The notes under the pieces are model-generated. The model saw only the letters and a list, made by a program, of their open reading frames with translations, was not told the origin of the DNA and made no database searches. 64,000 bases of DNA from Mycolicibacterium baixiangningiae. GTDB lineage: Bacteria; Actinomycetota; Actinomycetes; Mycobacteriales; Mycobacteriaceae. The DNA is taken from assembly GCF_016313185.1 (NCBI RefSeq), contig NZ_CP066218.1, forward strand, positions 3,410,001 to 3,474,000. The letters run 5' to 3'. The position numbers and the translations under genes were made by a program. Below, in pieces: positions 35,827 to 44,787 of the stretch (the stretch's first letter is position 1; each line of letters begins with the position of its first letter).

Positions 35827-36669
35827 TCACCGCGACGCGGGCGCCGTCACGAAATCGATGAGCTCCTCGACGCGGCCGATCAGTTCGGGCTCAAGATCCG
35901 TCCAGTCGCGGACGCTGCCGCGGATGCGCTGCCACGCCCGGGCGATGTCGGCCTGACTGTCGTGCGGCCAGCCCAGCGCCGCGCACACCCCGTGCTTCCA
36001 GTCCACGCCGCGGGGCACCGACGGCCACGCCGCCATGTTCAGCCGGGCCGGTTTCACCGCCTGCCAGATGTCGATGAAGGGGTGCCCGACCACCAGCGTG
36101 TGCGCCCCGTACGGGCCGCGGCGCACCGCTTCGGCGATACGCGACTCCTTGGAGCCGGTGACCAGGTGGTCGACCAACACACCGAGCCGGCGACCTGGTC
36201 CGGGACGAAACTCTTCGACGATCGCGGTCAGATCGTCCACGCCGCCGAGGTATTCGACGACGACCCCCTCGATGCGCAGGTCGTCACCCCAGACCTGTTC
36301 GACGAGTTCGGCGTCGTGGCGACCTTCGACGTAGATGCGGCTCGCCAGCGCCACCTTCGCGCGCGCACCCGCCACGGCGACCGAACCCGAGGCGGTGCGC
36401 GCGGCCGCTGCGGGTGCGCGCCGCGGTGCGGTGAGGATCACCGGACGGCCGTCGAGGAGGAAGCCGGGGCCCAGCGGGAACGCCCGAACGCGGCCGTGGC
36501 GGTCCTCCAGTTCGACCCGGCCCGTCTCCACGCGCACCACCGCGCCGACGTAACCGGATTGCGCGTCTTCGACCACCATGCCCGCCTCGACGGGTTGCTC
36601 GGTGGAGCGCACGCGTTTCGGCGCATGGGGATTGCGGGCCAGCACGTCCCGGCCATAGCGATCGGTCAC
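35827..36669 (-). CDS. DUF3097 protein with a Toprim-like core
   Basis: 280 residues, an actinobacterial family. Residues about 1-100 form a small beta-rich part (VEAGMVVEDAQSGYVGAVVRVE). The rest, starting ASRIYVEGRHDAELVEQVWGDDLRIEGVVVEYLGGVDDL (abridged), has the Glu and Asp spacing of a Toprim-type metal site (YVEGRHDAE...LVDH), as in RNase M5 and primases. Biochemical role unknown. GTG at 36669 with a probable leaderless promoter. Confidence 0.82.
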   Translation of the reverse strand: MTDRYGRDVLARNPHAPKRVRSTEQPVEAGMVVEDAQSGYVGAVVRVETGRVELEDRHGRVRAFPLGPGFLLDGRPVILTAPRRAPAAAARTASGSVAVAGARAKVALASRIYVEGRHDAELVEQVWGDDLRIEGVVVEYLGGVDDLTAIVEEFRPGPGRRLGVLVDHLVTGSKESRIAEAVRRGPYGAHTLVVGHPFIDIWQAVKPARLNMAAWPSVPRGVDWKHGVCAALGWPHDSQADIARAWQRIRGSVRDWTDLEPELIGRVEELIDFVTAPASR

Positions 36670-36675
36670 CGGGTG

Positions 36676-36681
36676 ATCCTA
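36676..36681 (-). promoter_or_regulatory. -10 hexamer for a probable leaderless DUF3097 transcript
   Basis: TAGGAT on the minus strand ends 6 nt before the GTG at 36669. Confidence 0.4.
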
Positions 36682-36738
36682 AAGCGTGTCGGTGACGGCG
36701 TTCCGGGCCGAAGGTCTCCCCCGCGTGTTGCCCCGGCG

Positions 36739-37815
36739 CTACCCCTGCTGTTGCTGCTGGGACGCGGTGGAGCTGGCGAGCTTGGTCGGGTCGGCGGTCA
36801 CCTCGTCGATGACGTTGTGGATGAAGCGCATCTTCTCCAGCACCGGCGGCGGAAGCACGAACGGGTAGAGGTCGTCCCTGCCCATCGACCGGTTCACCAT
36901 GTTCAACGCCCACGACATCGGCAGCCACATCTCGATGATCGTGTCGAATCCGCTGGGGCCCAGGACCCGTCGCTCGAAGGTGGCTCCTGCCGGGGCGAAA
37001 CTGAACGCCGCGGCCGTGTCGAGTGTGTCGCGGATGTGCAGATAGTGGGCGAACGTCTCGGCCCAGTCCTCGGCGGGATGCATGGTGGCATACGACGAGA
37101 CGAAGTTCTCCTCCCACCCGGCGGGGGCACCCTCGCTGTAGTGGCGGTCCAGCGCCTCCTGGTAGTCGAGGTCGGGATCGCCGAACAGGCCGTTGAAGTC
37201 CTCGAGATACGTCGGGTTCGGACCGACCAGGCGATAGAAGTAGTAGTGCCCGATCTCGTGGCGGAAGTGGCCGAGCAATGTTCGGTACGGCTCCTCCATC
37301 GCGATCCGCAACTGCTCGCGGTGCACGTCGTCGCCCTCGGCGAGGTCGAGCGTGATCACCCCGTTGGCGTGGCCGGTGAACACCTTCTCGTTCTCGCTGG
37401 ACAGCAGATCGAAGGCCAACCCGTAGTCGGGGTCCTCGTCGCGCCCGATGATCGGCAGTTTGAGCTCGTGCAGTTCGGCGATCAACCGGCGCTTGGCCCG
37501 TTCGGCGACGGCGAACGCCCCCAGCGCCTTGGTGTCCGCGTCGTTGGGACGGGTGCGGGTCAGCCCGCAGGCTTCGCACAGCAGCGCGATCGGACCGCGC
37601 TCCACGAGCCAGTTGCACTCTGCGAGATGCATGTTCGCGCACAGCTGGTACTGCCGTGCCGACACCGCACCGGACTGGTCGCTGTCCTTGGGCGGAGCGA
37701 TCACCAGCAGCGCCATATCGTCGAGCGAAAAGCCCAGCGCGCTACCACAATTGAGGCACAGTGAGTTCTCGAACGCCAGCCGCTGCCCACAGTTGGGGCA
37801 GTTGAAGTCCCGCAT
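36739..37815 (-). CDS. Zinc-ribbon HExxH-like metallopeptidase (Rv2568c type)
   Basis: 358 residues. An N-terminal zinc ribbon (NCPNCGQ...CLNCGS, residues 5-25) and an extra C(E)AC pair precede a gluzincin-like domain with FRHEIGHYYF (HExxH-variant HEIGH, about residue 195) and a downstream HPAEDWAETFAHYLH motif that could supply the third ligand. The C-terminus ends in a run of Gln. ATG shares bases with the upstream stop (TAATG). Last gene of the transglutaminase/ATP-grasp operon; plausibly its peptidase. Substrate unknown. Confidence 0.85.
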   Translation of the reverse strand: MRDFNCPNCGQRLAFENSLCLNCGSALGFSLDDMALLVIAPPKDSDQSGAVSARQYQLCANMHLAECNWLVERGPIALLCEACGLTRTRPNDADTKALGAFAVAERAKRRLIAELHELKLPIIGRDEDPDYGLAFDLLSSENEKVFTGHANGVITLDLAEGDDVHREQLRIAMEEPYRTLLGHFRHEIGHYYFYRLVGPNPTYLEDFNGLFGDPDLDYQEALDRHYSEGAPAGWEENFVSSYATMHPAEDWAETFAHYLHIRDTLDTAAAFSFAPAGATFERRVLGPSGFDTIIEMWLPMSWALNMVNRSMGRDDLYPFVLPPPVLEKMRFIHNVIDEVTADPTKLASSTASQQQQQG

Positions 37816-38738
37816 TACCGCACACTCCCCGGCGCCGATTCCAGCGGCGCCACGTCGACGGACACCTCGATCTTGCTGCTCTCGGAATCGGTGTAGATGA
37901 TGCCGCGCAGTGGCGGGACGTCGGCGTAGTCGCGGCCGATGCCCACCACGACGTACCGCTCGTTCTCCATCTGATCGTTCGTGGGATCCAGCCCGAGCCA
38001 TTGGTTCTGCGGTGTCCACACCGAGGCCCAGGCATGCGTCGCGTCAATGCCTACCATGCGTTCCTTTCCGGGAGGGGGATCCGTCGCCAGGTAACCCGAG
38101 ACATAACTGGCGGCCAGACCATTCGCGCGCAGGCAGGCGATCGCCAACCGAGCGAAGTCCTGGCATACCCCTTCGCGCGCCGCCAAAACCTCACTCACCT
38201 TGGTCGACACCGTGGTGGAGCCCGAACGGTAGGTGAAGTCACGATGAATGCGCGAGGTCAGGTCGCGCAGTACCTCGATCAGCGGGCGGCCGGGCACGAA
38301 ACTCGGTGCGGCGTAGTCCCGTACGGCCGGGGTGATCTCCGGCGGCTGCAGGTCGAGGGTGAACTCGGTGGCCAGCGCGCCGTCGGCGCCGACCGGCCGG
38401 GAGATCTCCCACGGCGCTCTCGCGGACCCCCCGCCATACACCGTGGCGGGCGGCGGGTCGACTTCGACCACCGATCTGCTGGTGATGCTCAGCGTGCGAT
38501 GGCGTTCGGTGACATGGAAATACGAGCTGAGGTTGCCGTACGCGTCGCGACTGGTCGAGCTGTCGGCGGCGTCGGGTTCGATCAGCAGTTCGTGGGATAG
38601 GCAGCGCTGCCGCGGCGACTCCCGCGGGGTGAGAAAGCCACGGCCGTAGGAGCTGGTGACCACATCGGAATAGCGGTAGACCGTGCGGTGGGTGATCCGG
38701 TAGGCGCGGGTCCCCGCCGCGGGCGGCGGATCTGTCAT
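37815..38738 (-). CDS. Transglutaminase-like cysteine protease (Rv2569c type)
   Basis: 307 residues: bacterial transglutaminase-like N-terminal domain (THRTVYRYSDVVTSSYGRG, RDAYGN) and a transglut_core with the triad Cys in REGVCQDFARLAIA, His in DATHAW and Asp in LGLDPTND. These folds work as proteases, amidases or transamidases. ATG at 38738 chosen over 38768 because it overlaps the upstream stop (ATGA) and begins where relatives begin. Third gene of the four-gene coupled operon. Confidence 0.9.
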   Translation of the reverse strand: MTDPPPAAGTRAYRITHRTVYRYSDVVTSSYGRGFLTPRESPRQRCLSHELLIEPDAADSSTSRDAYGNLSSYFHVTERHRTLSITSRSVVEVDPPPATVYGGGSARAPWEISRPVGADGALATEFTLDLQPPEITPAVRDYAAPSFVPGRPLIEVLRDLTSRIHRDFTYRSGSTTVSTKVSEVLAAREGVCQDFARLAIACLRANGLAASYVSGYLATDPPPGKERMVGIDATHAWASVWTPQNQWLGLDPTNDQMENERYVVVGIGRDYADVPPLRGIIYTDSESSKIEVSVDVAPLESAPGSVR

Positions 38739-41398
38739 GGCACCATCCGCCGCTCGGCCGGCCCCCACAGCGGCTGCATGCCACCGGGCAGCGACAGATG
38801 CGTCGTGGTGATGACGCCCGACAGCGCGCGCAGATCGCGGTGCATCCCGTCGAGCAGGTCGGCCAGTTCCGCCCGGCGACCGTCGGCGGCGACGTCCTCG
38901 AGGTCGGCGGGGTCGACCCGGCGCAACCGGGTCGTGAGGTCGTCGACCAGCCGCTCCGGACGCGACGAGCCCGAGGAGCCCGGCAGTGCCCGCAGCCCCT
39001 CCCGCAGCCGGTCGAACTGGTAGACCAGCGAGCGCGGATTCCCCGCGTCGAACAACAGCAGTTCCGCCACGGCGGCCACCCGGACCGTGCCCAGCATCCG
39101 GCGCCGGTAGATGACCGACGACTCACACGCCACCAGCGTGGATTCGGTGATCGTCTGCTCGGCATCCCGGCTACGCGCCTCCACGAGCGTGGTCCGCAGC
39201 AGCCGGGTCAGCCCGAGTCCGCGCTCGATGCGTTTGCCGATGCTCATCATCGTCCAGCCGGCGTCCCGGATCATCGATTCGGCGGCGACACCGGACAGGG
39301 CGAGCATCCCGGCCAGCGTCGTGCTGTGCGCCGCCGCCAGGTACGCATCCCCTTCGGTTTTCGACTCCGGTGGGGCGGTCGAGGACCGCAGCACCGCGCG
39401 TTCGACGGCGGCCAGCACCATCCAGGTGTCGTTCGACATCTGGTCGCGCACCGACCGCGCCGCCAGCCCGAGCCGTTCGATGGACTGCGCCAGCGACCCG
39501 GCGCGGTGGCGGTCCGCGGTGACCGCCCACAGTGTGGTCGGCGCGATCGCGATCATCTCCGCGTAGTCGCCGCCCGCGCCGGTGTCGGTTCCGGTGAGTT
39601 CCCCGATGGCGGTGAGCAGGACGGGGACGCATGCACTGCCGTCCATCTCCTGCCGGTAGCGGTACTCGTGATGGCGCTCGCGGGTGACGTTGAGCAGACG
39701 TGCGGTGTACTCAGCGCGTTCGGCGTAGCGGCCCAGCCAGAACAGGTCCGACAGCACGCGCGGGGAGCTGACCTCCCGGGTGGGGCTGCCGGTGACCGGT
39801 GGCGACAGCGTGGCGACGTCCGGCTCGGGAGCGGTGCGCTCCGCGGTGACCCGTGCGGGTGTACGGATCCAGATGTCCTTGGCGGCAACATTGTTCAGCT
39901 TGTACGCGGCGTGTCCCGGCGCCAGGAGGTACCCGAGGCCGCCGATCATCGGGGCGTACCCGCCGCGCTGGGCGACGGTGAACAACCGCATCCCGACGCT
40001 GGCCGCCGAGAGACCGTCCCTGCGGTGCACGGTCGGCGCCGAGGAGAACTGCGGCAGCTCCTGGCCCACCCACTGCCATGGGGCCGCGTCGATCCGCGCG
40101 ACCAGTTCGTCGCGCTGATCTCGCGACAGCGCGGGGCCGACGATGGTGTCCCCGCCCGTCACCGGTTTGACGAGGAGCGAGGCCACGTTGCTCAGCAGAT
40201 GTGCCCGCTCCAGGTCGATCCCGCTCCAGTAGACCGGCGCGGTCGCGAGTGACGGGGTCTCCCCGAGCAGTTCCCGGGCGAGTTCGGGCAGGAAGCGCAG
40301 CAGCCCTGGGCTTTCGAGGATGCCGCTGCCCAGGCTGTTGACCACCGTGACCGCGCCGCGGCGCAGCACCTCGACGAGACCGACCACCCCGAGGCGGGAA
40401 TCGGCGCGCAGGTCGAGCGGGTCGGCATAGACGGCGTCGACCCGGCGCAGCACCACATCGACCCGTTTGAGCGTGCCGAGCGAACGCATCCACAGCTTGC
40501 CGTCGCGCACCACCAGGTCCGGGCTCTCCACCAGCGGGAAGCCCAGCATGCTGGCCAGGTACGCCTGGTCGAACGCGGTTTCGGAGTGGATGCCCGGGCT
40601 GAGCACCACCACGACGGGCTCCTCGGCCGATTCGGGCGCCGCGTCGATCAGCGCCAGGCGCAGCGCCTGCGCCCAGGGGGACGCCGGTCGCGGTCCGAGC
40701 TGTTCGTAGAGGTCGGGAATCGCGTGGGCGACCACCCGGCGGTCGGCCAGCGCGTAGCCGGCGCCCGACGGCGCCTGGGTCCAGTCCGCGTTGACGCGGA
40801 ACTCGCCGTCCGCGGTGCGGCTGACATCGCACCCGTGCAGGAAGAGCTGGCGGCGGCCGGGGATCTCGATGCCGCGTGCTGCGCGCAGGTAGCCCGGGTG
40901 CGCGAACACCAGTTGCGGCGGCAGCACACCGCTGGTGATCGAGCGCTGGGGCCCGTACAGATCGGTCAGTACCGCGTCCAGCAGCCGGGAGCGTTGCACC
41001 AGACCCGATTCCAGCCCGTCCCAATCGTCGGCGGAGACCACCAACGGCAACCCGTCGAGGTGCCACGGACCGGGCGTGGCGCCGTCGTCCTCTCGGGTGA
41101 CGGCCTCGCCGTGCTGGTCGACGTGGATGTAGGTGATGCCGTCGTTGTCGACGAGGCCGCGCACGACCGCGCGCAACCGGTCCAATCCGCCGCGACCGCG
41201 TTCGGCGACACACTGCGCCAGCTCGCGCCACGCGGGCCTGATGTCACCCGCCGGGTCGACGAATTCGTCGTATCCGGTGCCCGCCCCGCCCCGCACGTCG
41301 AACAGCGCCTGCTGTGCGCGGGCAGCCCGGTACGCGGCGAGCACGCCGTCGACGTCGAGGGAGGTGGGTTGGGGCGAACCTTCGGTGGACAGGACCAT
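38735..41398 (-). CDS. Circularly permuted ATP-grasp / alpha-E domain fusion (Rv2567 type)
   Basis: 887 residues with two parts. Residues about 70-480 are a circularly permuted ATP-grasp (GITYIHVDQHGE, VLPPQLVFAHPGYLRAARG, NADWTQAPSGAGYALADRRV, VVVLSPGIHSETAFD, NSLGSGILESPGLL, LLVKPVTGGDTIVGP). Residues about 530-880 are the all-helical alpha-E domain (LFWLGRYAERAEYTARLLNV, ESMIRDAGWTMMSIGKRIER). Such proteins are predicted amide-bond ligases on peptides or small molecules. ATG at 41398 shares its A with the upstream stop (TGATG). Read-through into the upstream frame is not the gene. Confidence 0.9.
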   Translation of the reverse strand: MVLSTEGSPQPTSLDVDGVLAAYRAARAQQALFDVRGGAGTGYDEFVDPAGDIRPAWRELAQCVAERGRGGLDRLRAVVRGLVDNDGITYIHVDQHGEAVTREDDGATPGPWHLDGLPLVVSADDWDGLESGLVQRSRLLDAVLTDLYGPQRSITSGVLPPQLVFAHPGYLRAARGIEIPGRRQLFLHGCDVSRTADGEFRVNADWTQAPSGAGYALADRRVVAHAIPDLYEQLGPRPASPWAQALRLALIDAAPESAEEPVVVVLSPGIHSETAFDQAYLASMLGFPLVESPDLVVRDGKLWMRSLGTLKRVDVVLRRVDAVYADPLDLRADSRLGVVGLVEVLRRGAVTVVNSLGSGILESPGLLRFLPELARELLGETPSLATAPVYWSGIDLERAHLLSNVASLLVKPVTGGDTIVGPALSRDQRDELVARIDAAPWQWVGQELPQFSSAPTVHRRDGLSAASVGMRLFTVAQRGGYAPMIGGLGYLLAPGHAAYKLNNVAAKDIWIRTPARVTAERTAPEPDVATLSPPVTGSPTREVSSPRVLSDLFWLGRYAERAEYTARLLNVTRERHHEYRYRQEMDGSACVPVLLTAIGELTGTDTGAGGDYAEMIAIAPTTLWAVTADRHRAGSLAQSIERLGLAARSVRDQMSNDTWMVLAAVERAVLRSSTAPPESKTEGDAYLAAAHSTTLAGMLALSGVAAESMIRDAGWTMMSIGKRIERGLGLTRLLRTTLVEARSRDAEQTITESTLVACESSVIYRRRMLGTVRVAAVAELLLFDAGNPRSLVYQFDRLREGLRALPGSSGSSRPERLVDDLTTRLRRVDPADLEDVAADGRRAELADLLDGMHRDLRALSGVITTTHLSLPGGMQPLWGPAERRMVP

Positions 41399-44300
41399 CA
41401 CCGCAGCACGGTACGCACCCGACGCAGGTCGAGGATGCCCGGTGCGCCGACGTCGGTCGATTGCCGGGCCTGCTTCTCGCGCAGATCCGACAAGTCGATG
41501 CGGCCGGTGGTGAATCCGGTGGACTCGAAGCGGCGCCCGCGTCGCGACTCGGCTTCGACGGCGTTGATGGGCGGGGTGTCGTAGGTCCGGCCACCGGGGT
41601 GTGCGACGTGGTAGGTGCATCCACCCCGGGATACTCCGGCGGCGGTGTCGACGAGTTCGAACCGCAGGGGTCCGTCGACGGTGATCGTCGGGTGCAGGGC
41701 GCTCGGCGGTTGCCAGGCGCGGTAGCGCACCCCACCGACCTGCACATCGGGATTGTCGGTGGCCAGCATGGGGATGGGGTGACCGTTGCAGGTCACCAGG
41801 TAGCGGTGCCGGTCGGCCCCGATCAATCGCACCTGGAGCCGCTCGATCGACGAGTCGACGTAGCGGGCGGTGCCGCCGGCGGTGGCCTGTTCGCCGAGGA
41901 CGTTCCACGGTTCGATGGCGCCCCGCAGTTCGATCTCGACACCGTCGAACACCGCGGCGCCGATCCGGGGGAACCGGAATTCGGTGAATGGGTTCAGCCA
42001 GCTGGTGTCGAAGTGGACGTCGTGTGCGCGCAGGTCGGCGGCGACGTCGGCGATGTCGTGAATGAGGAAGTGCGGCAATAGGTATCGGCCGTGCAGGTTG
42101 GCGCCGTGACGGATCAGCGGCGCCCGCAGCGGCTCGTCCCAGAACCACGCGACCAGTGATCGCACCAGCAGTGACTGCACCATCGCCATCTGGTAGTGCG
42201 GCGGCATCTCGAAACCGCGCAGTTCCAGCAGCCCCAGCCGGCCGCGGGCGCTGTCGGGGCTGTAGAGCTTGTCGATGCAGAACTCGGCGCGGTGGGTGTT
42301 GCCCGTGATGTCGGTGAGCAGGTGGCGCAGGGCTCGGTCGGTGACCCACGGAGCGGAGCTTGCGGAGCGACCATGTCCCGGTTGCGCTGCCCCGCCCCCG
42401 CAGAGCCGGGCGATCTCGGCGAAGGCGATCTCGAGTTCGTAGAGCGCCTCCGAGCGGCCCTCGTCGACGCGCGGCGCCTGCGAGGTGGTCCCGATGAACC
42501 GGCCGGCGAACAGATACGACAGGGCGGGGTGGCGCTGCCAGTAGGTGAGCATCGACACCAGCAGATCGGGACGCCGCAGCATCGGCGAATCCGCCGGGGT
42601 CGCGCCGCCGAGCGTGATGTGGTTGCCGCCGCCGGTGCCGCCGTGGGTGCCGTCGACGGCGAACTGTTCGGTGGTCAGCCGGGCCAGCCGGGCCTGCTCG
42701 TAGAGCGTCTCCAGTTGGGCGCGCTGTTCGGCGAAACTGCCGGTCGGCGCGACGTTGACCTCGATGACACCGGGGTCGGGCGTGACGGTCATCGTGTGCA
42801 GTCGAGGGTCCGTCGGTGGGCCGTAACCCTCGATGACCAGGGGGCAGCCGATCGCCGACGCCGCCGCTTCGATGCGGCCGATGAGGTCGACGAAGTGGTC
42901 GAGTTCGTCGGTGGGCGGCAGGAAGACGTAGAGGACGCCGTCGCGCACCTCGGCGACCATGGCCGTCGTCGGCAGCGTTCCGTCGTCCTCGACGGCGGCG
43001 TCGGCTTCGTCGGCCTGCGCGAGCGGCCCGCGCCGGGCCAGCGGATCGGCATCGTGGGTGGGTCGAGGCGGTTGCCAGCTGATCGCGTCGAGTGGGAGCC
43101 GCAGCCCCGCGGGCGAATCGCCGCCGAGCAGCACGATGCGGCCGCGGCGGAGCCGCCAGTCGGCGCTGGCCCACGCGGCGTCGTCTTCGCGGCGGTGCAG
43201 TGGCAGCACGTACGCGGCGGGGTCGGCGACGCTGCGGTCGAGCCTGGCCAGCAGCGCGGCACGGCCCTGCGCGGTGTCGTCGGCCAGATCGTCGTCGGGG
43301 TCGACGGCGGGTCCGGCGGGCCGGCGCACCGCGGACGCCAGGCTGCTCAACGGATCCTCGAAGGCCGGGCGCACCTGGGAGCCCGGCAACCCGAGACCGT
43401 CGGCGACGGCGTCGAGCAGCTGGCGCGCGGCGCCGGGCTCGGCGGTGTGTGGCCCCGCTGCCCACGGGTCGGCCAGCAGCGACTCGTCGGCCCACAGCGG
43501 TTGCCCGTCGGTGCGCCAGTACAGGCCGATCTGCCAGCGCGGCAGCGGTTCTCCGGGGTACCACTTGCCCTGGCTGCGCTGCACCAATCCCTGCGGCGCC
43601 CAGACGGATTTCAGCCGGGCGGCCAGCACGGACGCCCGCTCCCGCTTGTCCGGGCCGTCGGCAGCGGTGGTCCACTCGGGGTCGGTGCGGTTGTCGACGG
43701 AGACGAAGGTCGGTTCGCCGCCGACGGTCAGGCGGACGTCGGCCTTGGCCAGCCGGTCGTCGACCCGGGCGCCGAGCGCGCAGATCGCGCTCCACGCCGA
43801 CTCGGTGTAGGGCAGCGTGACGCGCGGATCCTCGTGGACCCGGGTGACGAGGTTCGCGAAATCCAGCGTGGTCTCGCACCGTTCGGTGGCGCCGGTGATC
43901 GGCGCGGCGGACTCGGGGTGCGGGGTCGCGGAGAGGGGGATGTGCCCCTCCCCGGCGAACAACCCGGAGGTGGGGTCCAGGCCGATCCATCCGGCGCCGG
44001 GGATGTAGACCTCGGTCCAGGCGTGCAGATCGGTGAAGTCGGCGGTCGGTCCGGATGGCCCGTCGAGCGCTTTGACGTCGGAGGTCAGCTGGACGAGGTA
44101 GCCGGAGACGAAGCGGGCGGCCAGACCGAGTTGACGCAGGATCGACACCAGCAGCCACGCCGAATCCCGGCACGATCCGAGGCCGCCGCGCAGCGTGTGA
44201 TCGGGGGTGTGCACGCCTGGTTCGAGGCGCAGGCTGTATCCGACGTCGCCGTTGATCGCCCGGTTGAGCGCGACGAGGAATTGGATGGTGCTGGTGCCGG

Positions 44301-44733
44301 GTGCGACGGAGAAGTTCTTCACCCACGCCTGCACGAGGTCACCCGGGCCGGTTCCGTCCCCGTATTCGTCGACCGGTTTCAAATACGGTTTGAGGTCCTC
44401 GGCCAGCGCCTTGGGGTACTCGAAGCCGACCCGCTCGGCGTAGTCCTCGATGAAGAAGTCGAACGGGTTGATCACCTTCAGGTCGGCGATCAAGCCGACG
44501 GTGATCGTCAGCTGCCGGGTGCGATTCGGGAACACCACGCGGGCGACGAAATTGCCGAACGCGTCCTGCTGCCAGTTGATGAAGTGGTCGCTGGGCTCCA
44601 CCGTCAGCGAGTACGCCTCGATGGGGGTACGGGAGTGCGGCGCCGGACGCAGCCGGATGACGTGCGGATGTACCTCTACCAAACGGTCGAACGTGTAGCT
44701 GGTGCGATGCTCCAGCGCCACCTTGATGCCCAT
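41398..44733 (-). CDS. DUF2126 transglutaminase-like protein (Rv2566 type)
   Basis: 1111 residues. N-terminal transglutaminase module (residues 1-300): HRTSYTFDRLVEVHPHVIRLRP, catalytic Cys in GSCRDSAWLL, His in DLHAWTEVYI and Asp in IGLDPTSG. The rest is the large DUF2126 domain, with TVGGEPTFVS, WYPGEPLPRWQIGLYWR, GTHGGTGGGNHITLGG and TDITGNTHRAEFCIDKLYSP; it has resemblance to GCS2-like ligases (remembered, not checked). A short low-complexity insert (AAQPGHGRSASSAP) lies just before WVTDRALRHL. First gene of the coupled operon. Confidence 0.9.
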   Translation of the reverse strand: MGIKVALEHRTSYTFDRLVEVHPHVIRLRPAPHSRTPIEAYSLTVEPSDHFINWQQDAFGNFVARVVFPNRTRQLTITVGLIADLKVINPFDFFIEDYAERVGFEYPKALAEDLKPYLKPVDEYGDGTGPGDLVQAWVKNFSVAPGTSTIQFLVALNRAINGDVGYSLRLEPGVHTPDHTLRGGLGSCRDSAWLLVSILRQLGLAARFVSGYLVQLTSDVKALDGPSGPTADFTDLHAWTEVYIPGAGWIGLDPTSGLFAGEGHIPLSATPHPESAAPITGATERCETTLDFANLVTRVHEDPRVTLPYTESAWSAICALGARVDDRLAKADVRLTVGGEPTFVSVDNRTDPEWTTAADGPDKRERASVLAARLKSVWAPQGLVQRSQGKWYPGEPLPRWQIGLYWRTDGQPLWADESLLADPWAAGPHTAEPGAARQLLDAVADGLGLPGSQVRPAFEDPLSSLASAVRRPAGPAVDPDDDLADDTAQGRAALLARLDRSVADPAAYVLPLHRREDDAAWASADWRLRRGRIVLLGGDSPAGLRLPLDAISWQPPRPTHDADPLARRGPLAQADEADAAVEDDGTLPTTAMVAEVRDGVLYVFLPPTDELDHFVDLIGRIEAAASAIGCPLVIEGYGPPTDPRLHTMTVTPDPGVIEVNVAPTGSFAEQRAQLETLYEQARLARLTTEQFAVDGTHGGTGGGNHITLGGATPADSPMLRRPDLLVSMLTYWQRHPALSYLFAGRFIGTTSQAPRVDEGRSEALYELEIAFAEIARLCGGGAAQPGHGRSASSAPWVTDRALRHLLTDITGNTHRAEFCIDKLYSPDSARGRLGLLELRGFEMPPHYQMAMVQSLLVRSLVAWFWDEPLRAPLIRHGANLHGRYLLPHFLIHDIADVAADLRAHDVHFDTSWLNPFTEFRFPRIGAAVFDGVEIELRGAIEPWNVLGEQATAGGTARYVDSSIERLQVRLIGADRHRYLVTCNGHPIPMLATDNPDVQVGGVRYRAWQPPSALHPTITVDGPLRFELVDTAAGVSRGGCTYHVAHPGGRTYDTPPINAVEAESRRGRRFESTGFTTGRIDLSDLREKQARQSTDVGAPGILDLRRVRTVLR
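42350..42372 (-). repeat. Short GC-rich repeat core inside the DUF2126 gene
   Basis: The plus strand carries GGAGCGGAGCTTGCGGAGCG followed by ACC. Its GCGGAGCGACC core is also in the pyrC 36-bp repeat, in the opposite orientation to the gene. It encodes GRSASSAP, part of an apparent in-frame insert. Confidence 0.55.
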
Positions 44734-44787
44734 CGGATGATCCCATCACACGGCGTACCGGTGCGCACTCCCGCCTGTGCCGGCCGG

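Noticed and set aside
41399..44326. Long minus-strand frame that would fuse an Arg-rich N-terminus to the ATP-grasp/alpha-E protein
   Set aside because: It is an out-of-frame shadow of the DUF2126 gene; the composition is Arg/Ala/Pro noise and the true start overlaps the DUF2126 stop at 41398.
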